Source: Rhodoferax sp. (GTDB lineage Bacteria; Pseudomonadota; Gammaproteobacteria; Burkholderiales; Burkholderiaceae_C). Taken from it: 7,241 nt of DNA. Shown here piece by piece: positions 6,019 to 7,241 of this stretch. The translations under genes and the position numbers were made by a program. The notes beneath the pieces were generated by a model that saw only the letters and a list, made by a program, of their open reading frames with translations, made no database searches and was not told where the DNA came from. Each line of letters opens with the position of its first letter. The stretch's first letter is position 1. The stretch covers positions 1 through 7,241 of the forward strand of contig JAQGMQ010000272.1 of NCBI GenBank assembly GCA_028292305.1, given 5' to 3'.

Positions 6019-7241
6019 ATGACCCCCCACGCACTCGCCAGCGTTTCGCTGGACGACAAATACACATCGACCACCGGCCGCGTCTACCTGAGCGGCATCC
6101 AGGCGCTGGTCCGCCTCATGCTCGTGCAGGGCTGGCGCGACCGCGCACACGGCCGCAACACCGCGGGCTTCGTCTCGGGCTACCGCGGCTCGCCGCTGGG
6201 CGGCATCGACGAAGCCTTCTGGCACGCGCAAAAACACCTGGACGCCAACGACGTCAAGTTCCTGCCTGGCGTGAACGAAGAGCTGGCGGCCACGGCCGTG
6301 TGGGGCACGCAGCAGGTGCACCTGACCGGCGAGAGCCGGGTCGACGGCGTCTATGCGCTGTGGTACGGCAAGGGCCCGGGCGTCGACCGCTGCGGCGACG
6401 TGTTCAAGCACATGAGCCACGGCGGCACGTCACAACATGGCGGCGTGCTGCTGGTGGCCGGCGACGACCACGGCGCCTATTCGAGCACGCTGCCCAACCA
6501 GAGCGACCACATCTTCGCCGCGTCGATGATCCCGATGCTGTATCCGCAAAGCGTCGATGAATACATCGAACTCGGCCTGCACGGCTTTGCCATGTCGCGC
6601 TTCGCGGGTCTGCCGGTCGGCTTCAAGGCGCTGGCCGACACGGTGGAATCGTCGGGCCCGATCGCCGCCGACGTGATGGGGGTCCAGACCTTGTTGCCCG
6701 GCGACTTCGTGTTCCCGCCGGGCGGCGTGCACGCCCGCCTGTCCACCGACACACTCGGCCTGCAGGCGCGCAAGCAGGAGGCGCTGATGCAGGACACCAA
6801 GATCTACGCGGCCATCGCCTATGCGCGCCAGAACCGGCTCAACCGCGTGACGCTGGACTCACCCCATGCGCGGCTCGGCATCGTGGCCTCGGGCAAGTCG
6901 TACCGCGATGTGCTGGAAGCGCTGGAAGAACTCGGCATCGATGCCGACGTGGCGGCGCGCATAGGAGTGCGGGTCTTCAAGGTCGCGATGCCGTGGCCGC
7001 TGGAGCCCGATTCGATCCGCGAGTTCGCCGATGGCCTCGATGAAATCCTGGTGGTCGAAGAGAAACGCCAGATCGTCGAATACCAGCTGAAGGAGCACCT
7101 CTACAACTGGCGCGAGGACGTGCGCCCGCGCGTCATCGGCAAGTTCGACGAGGCCGGCGAATGGGCGCATCCGCGCGGGCGCTGGCTACTGCCGGCGACC
7201 GCGGATTTTTCGGTGGCGCAGATCGCGCGCGTCATCGCCGG
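6019..7241 (+). CDS. Indolepyruvate ferredoxin oxidoreductase-type 2-oxoacid oxidoreductase, 5' part
   Basis: The frame is open from ATG 6019 to the right edge, giving 407 codons. Proteobacterial members, in which IorA- and IorB-like parts are fused, are usually about 1150-1200 residues, so roughly a third is visible. They oxidatively decarboxylate aryl or branched 2-oxo acids such as indolepyruvate to acyl-CoA, using ThDP and iron-sulfur clusters and passing electrons to ferredoxin or a similar acceptor. Visible hallmarks are GRVYLSGIQALVRL (20-33), GYRGSPLGGID (54-64), NEELAATAVWGTQQV (86-100), GKGPGVDR (117-124) and GDDHGA (148-153). All belong to the ThDP pyrimidine-binding domain. A second domain with LGIVASGKSYRDVLEALEEL and VEEKR follows. 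The pyrophosphate domain and iron-sulfur ligands must lie beyond the window. A CCGGAA site precedes the start by 8 nt. It lies 121 nt after the acetolactate synthase-type gene, probably in the same transcript. Confidence 0.9.
   Translation, partial: MTPHALASVSLDDKYTSTTGRVYLSGIQALVRLMLVQGWRDRAHGRNTAGFVSGYRGSPLGGIDEAFWHAQKHLDANDVKFLPGVNEELAATAVWGTQQVHLTGESRVDGVYALWYGKGPGVDRCGDVFKHMSHGGTSQHGGVLLVAGDDHGAYSSTLPNQSDHIFAASMIPMLYPQSVDEYIELGLHGFAMSRFAGLPVGFKALADTVESSGPIAADVMGVQTLLPGDFVFPPGGVHARLSTDTLGLQARKQEALMQDTKIYAAIAYARQNRLNRVTLDSPHARLGIVASGKSYRDVLEALEELGIDADVAARIGVRVFKVAMPWPLEPDSIREFADGLDEILVVEEKRQIVEYQLKEHLYNWREDVRPRVIGKFDEAGEWAHPRGRWLLPATADFSVAQIARVIA

Noticed and set aside
4098..6074. Very long open frame (658 codons) on the - strand opposite the acetolactate synthase-type gene.
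   Set aside because: Its translation is rich in Arg, Ala, Gly and His without recognisable motifs, and it is antisense to a gene with many conserved family motifs. Long antisense frames are a common by-product of high GC content.

Overview
The window looks like chromosomal DNA from a high-GC Gram-negative bacterium. The gene types and GC-rich codon use suggest a betaproteobacterium of the Burkholderiales, such as a Comamonadaceae/Variovorax-like organism. This is an inference from style, not from a marker gene. No rRNA, tRNA, insertion sequence, phage gene or CRISPR array is visible. Six protein genes account for nearly all of the sequence, and the first and last are cut by the window edges.

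Left part (1-3421, + strand): three genes run in the same direction with gaps of 58 and 85 nt. They are the 3' part of a DUF4286/EthD-like small protein, a complete FAD-dependent GMC-family alcohol oxidoreductase, and a complete zinc-dependent medium-chain dehydrogenase. Together they look like part of a catabolic operon for an unknown alcohol- or sugar-type substrate, with two chemically different alcohol-oxidising enzymes. The dehydrogenase gene is bracketed by short heptanucleotide tandem repeats. The upstream array has three ACCCATC units followed by four ACCCAGC units, and the downstream array is degenerate and in the opposite orientation.

Right part (3505-7241): an Lrp/AsnC-family regulator on the - strand converges on the dehydrogenase. 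It is divergent from a large + strand pair: an acetolactate-synthase-type ThDP enzyme and the first 407 codons of an indolepyruvate ferredoxin oxidoreductase-type enzyme. The AT-rich divergent spacer (3997-4061) is the obvious control region. No acetolactate synthase small subunit (ilvH) follows the large subunit. Both + strand genes act on 2-oxo acids and an amino-acid-sensing type of regulator sits beside them, so a 2-oxo acid/amino acid metabolism module is a reasonable hypothesis.

The most unusual non-coding features are the heptamer repeats around the dehydrogenase and a 12-bp sequence shared by the leaders of the two ThDP-enzyme genes. Each copy of that sequence can form the 5' arm of a hairpin. 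I see no clear evidence of a wholly new biological system.
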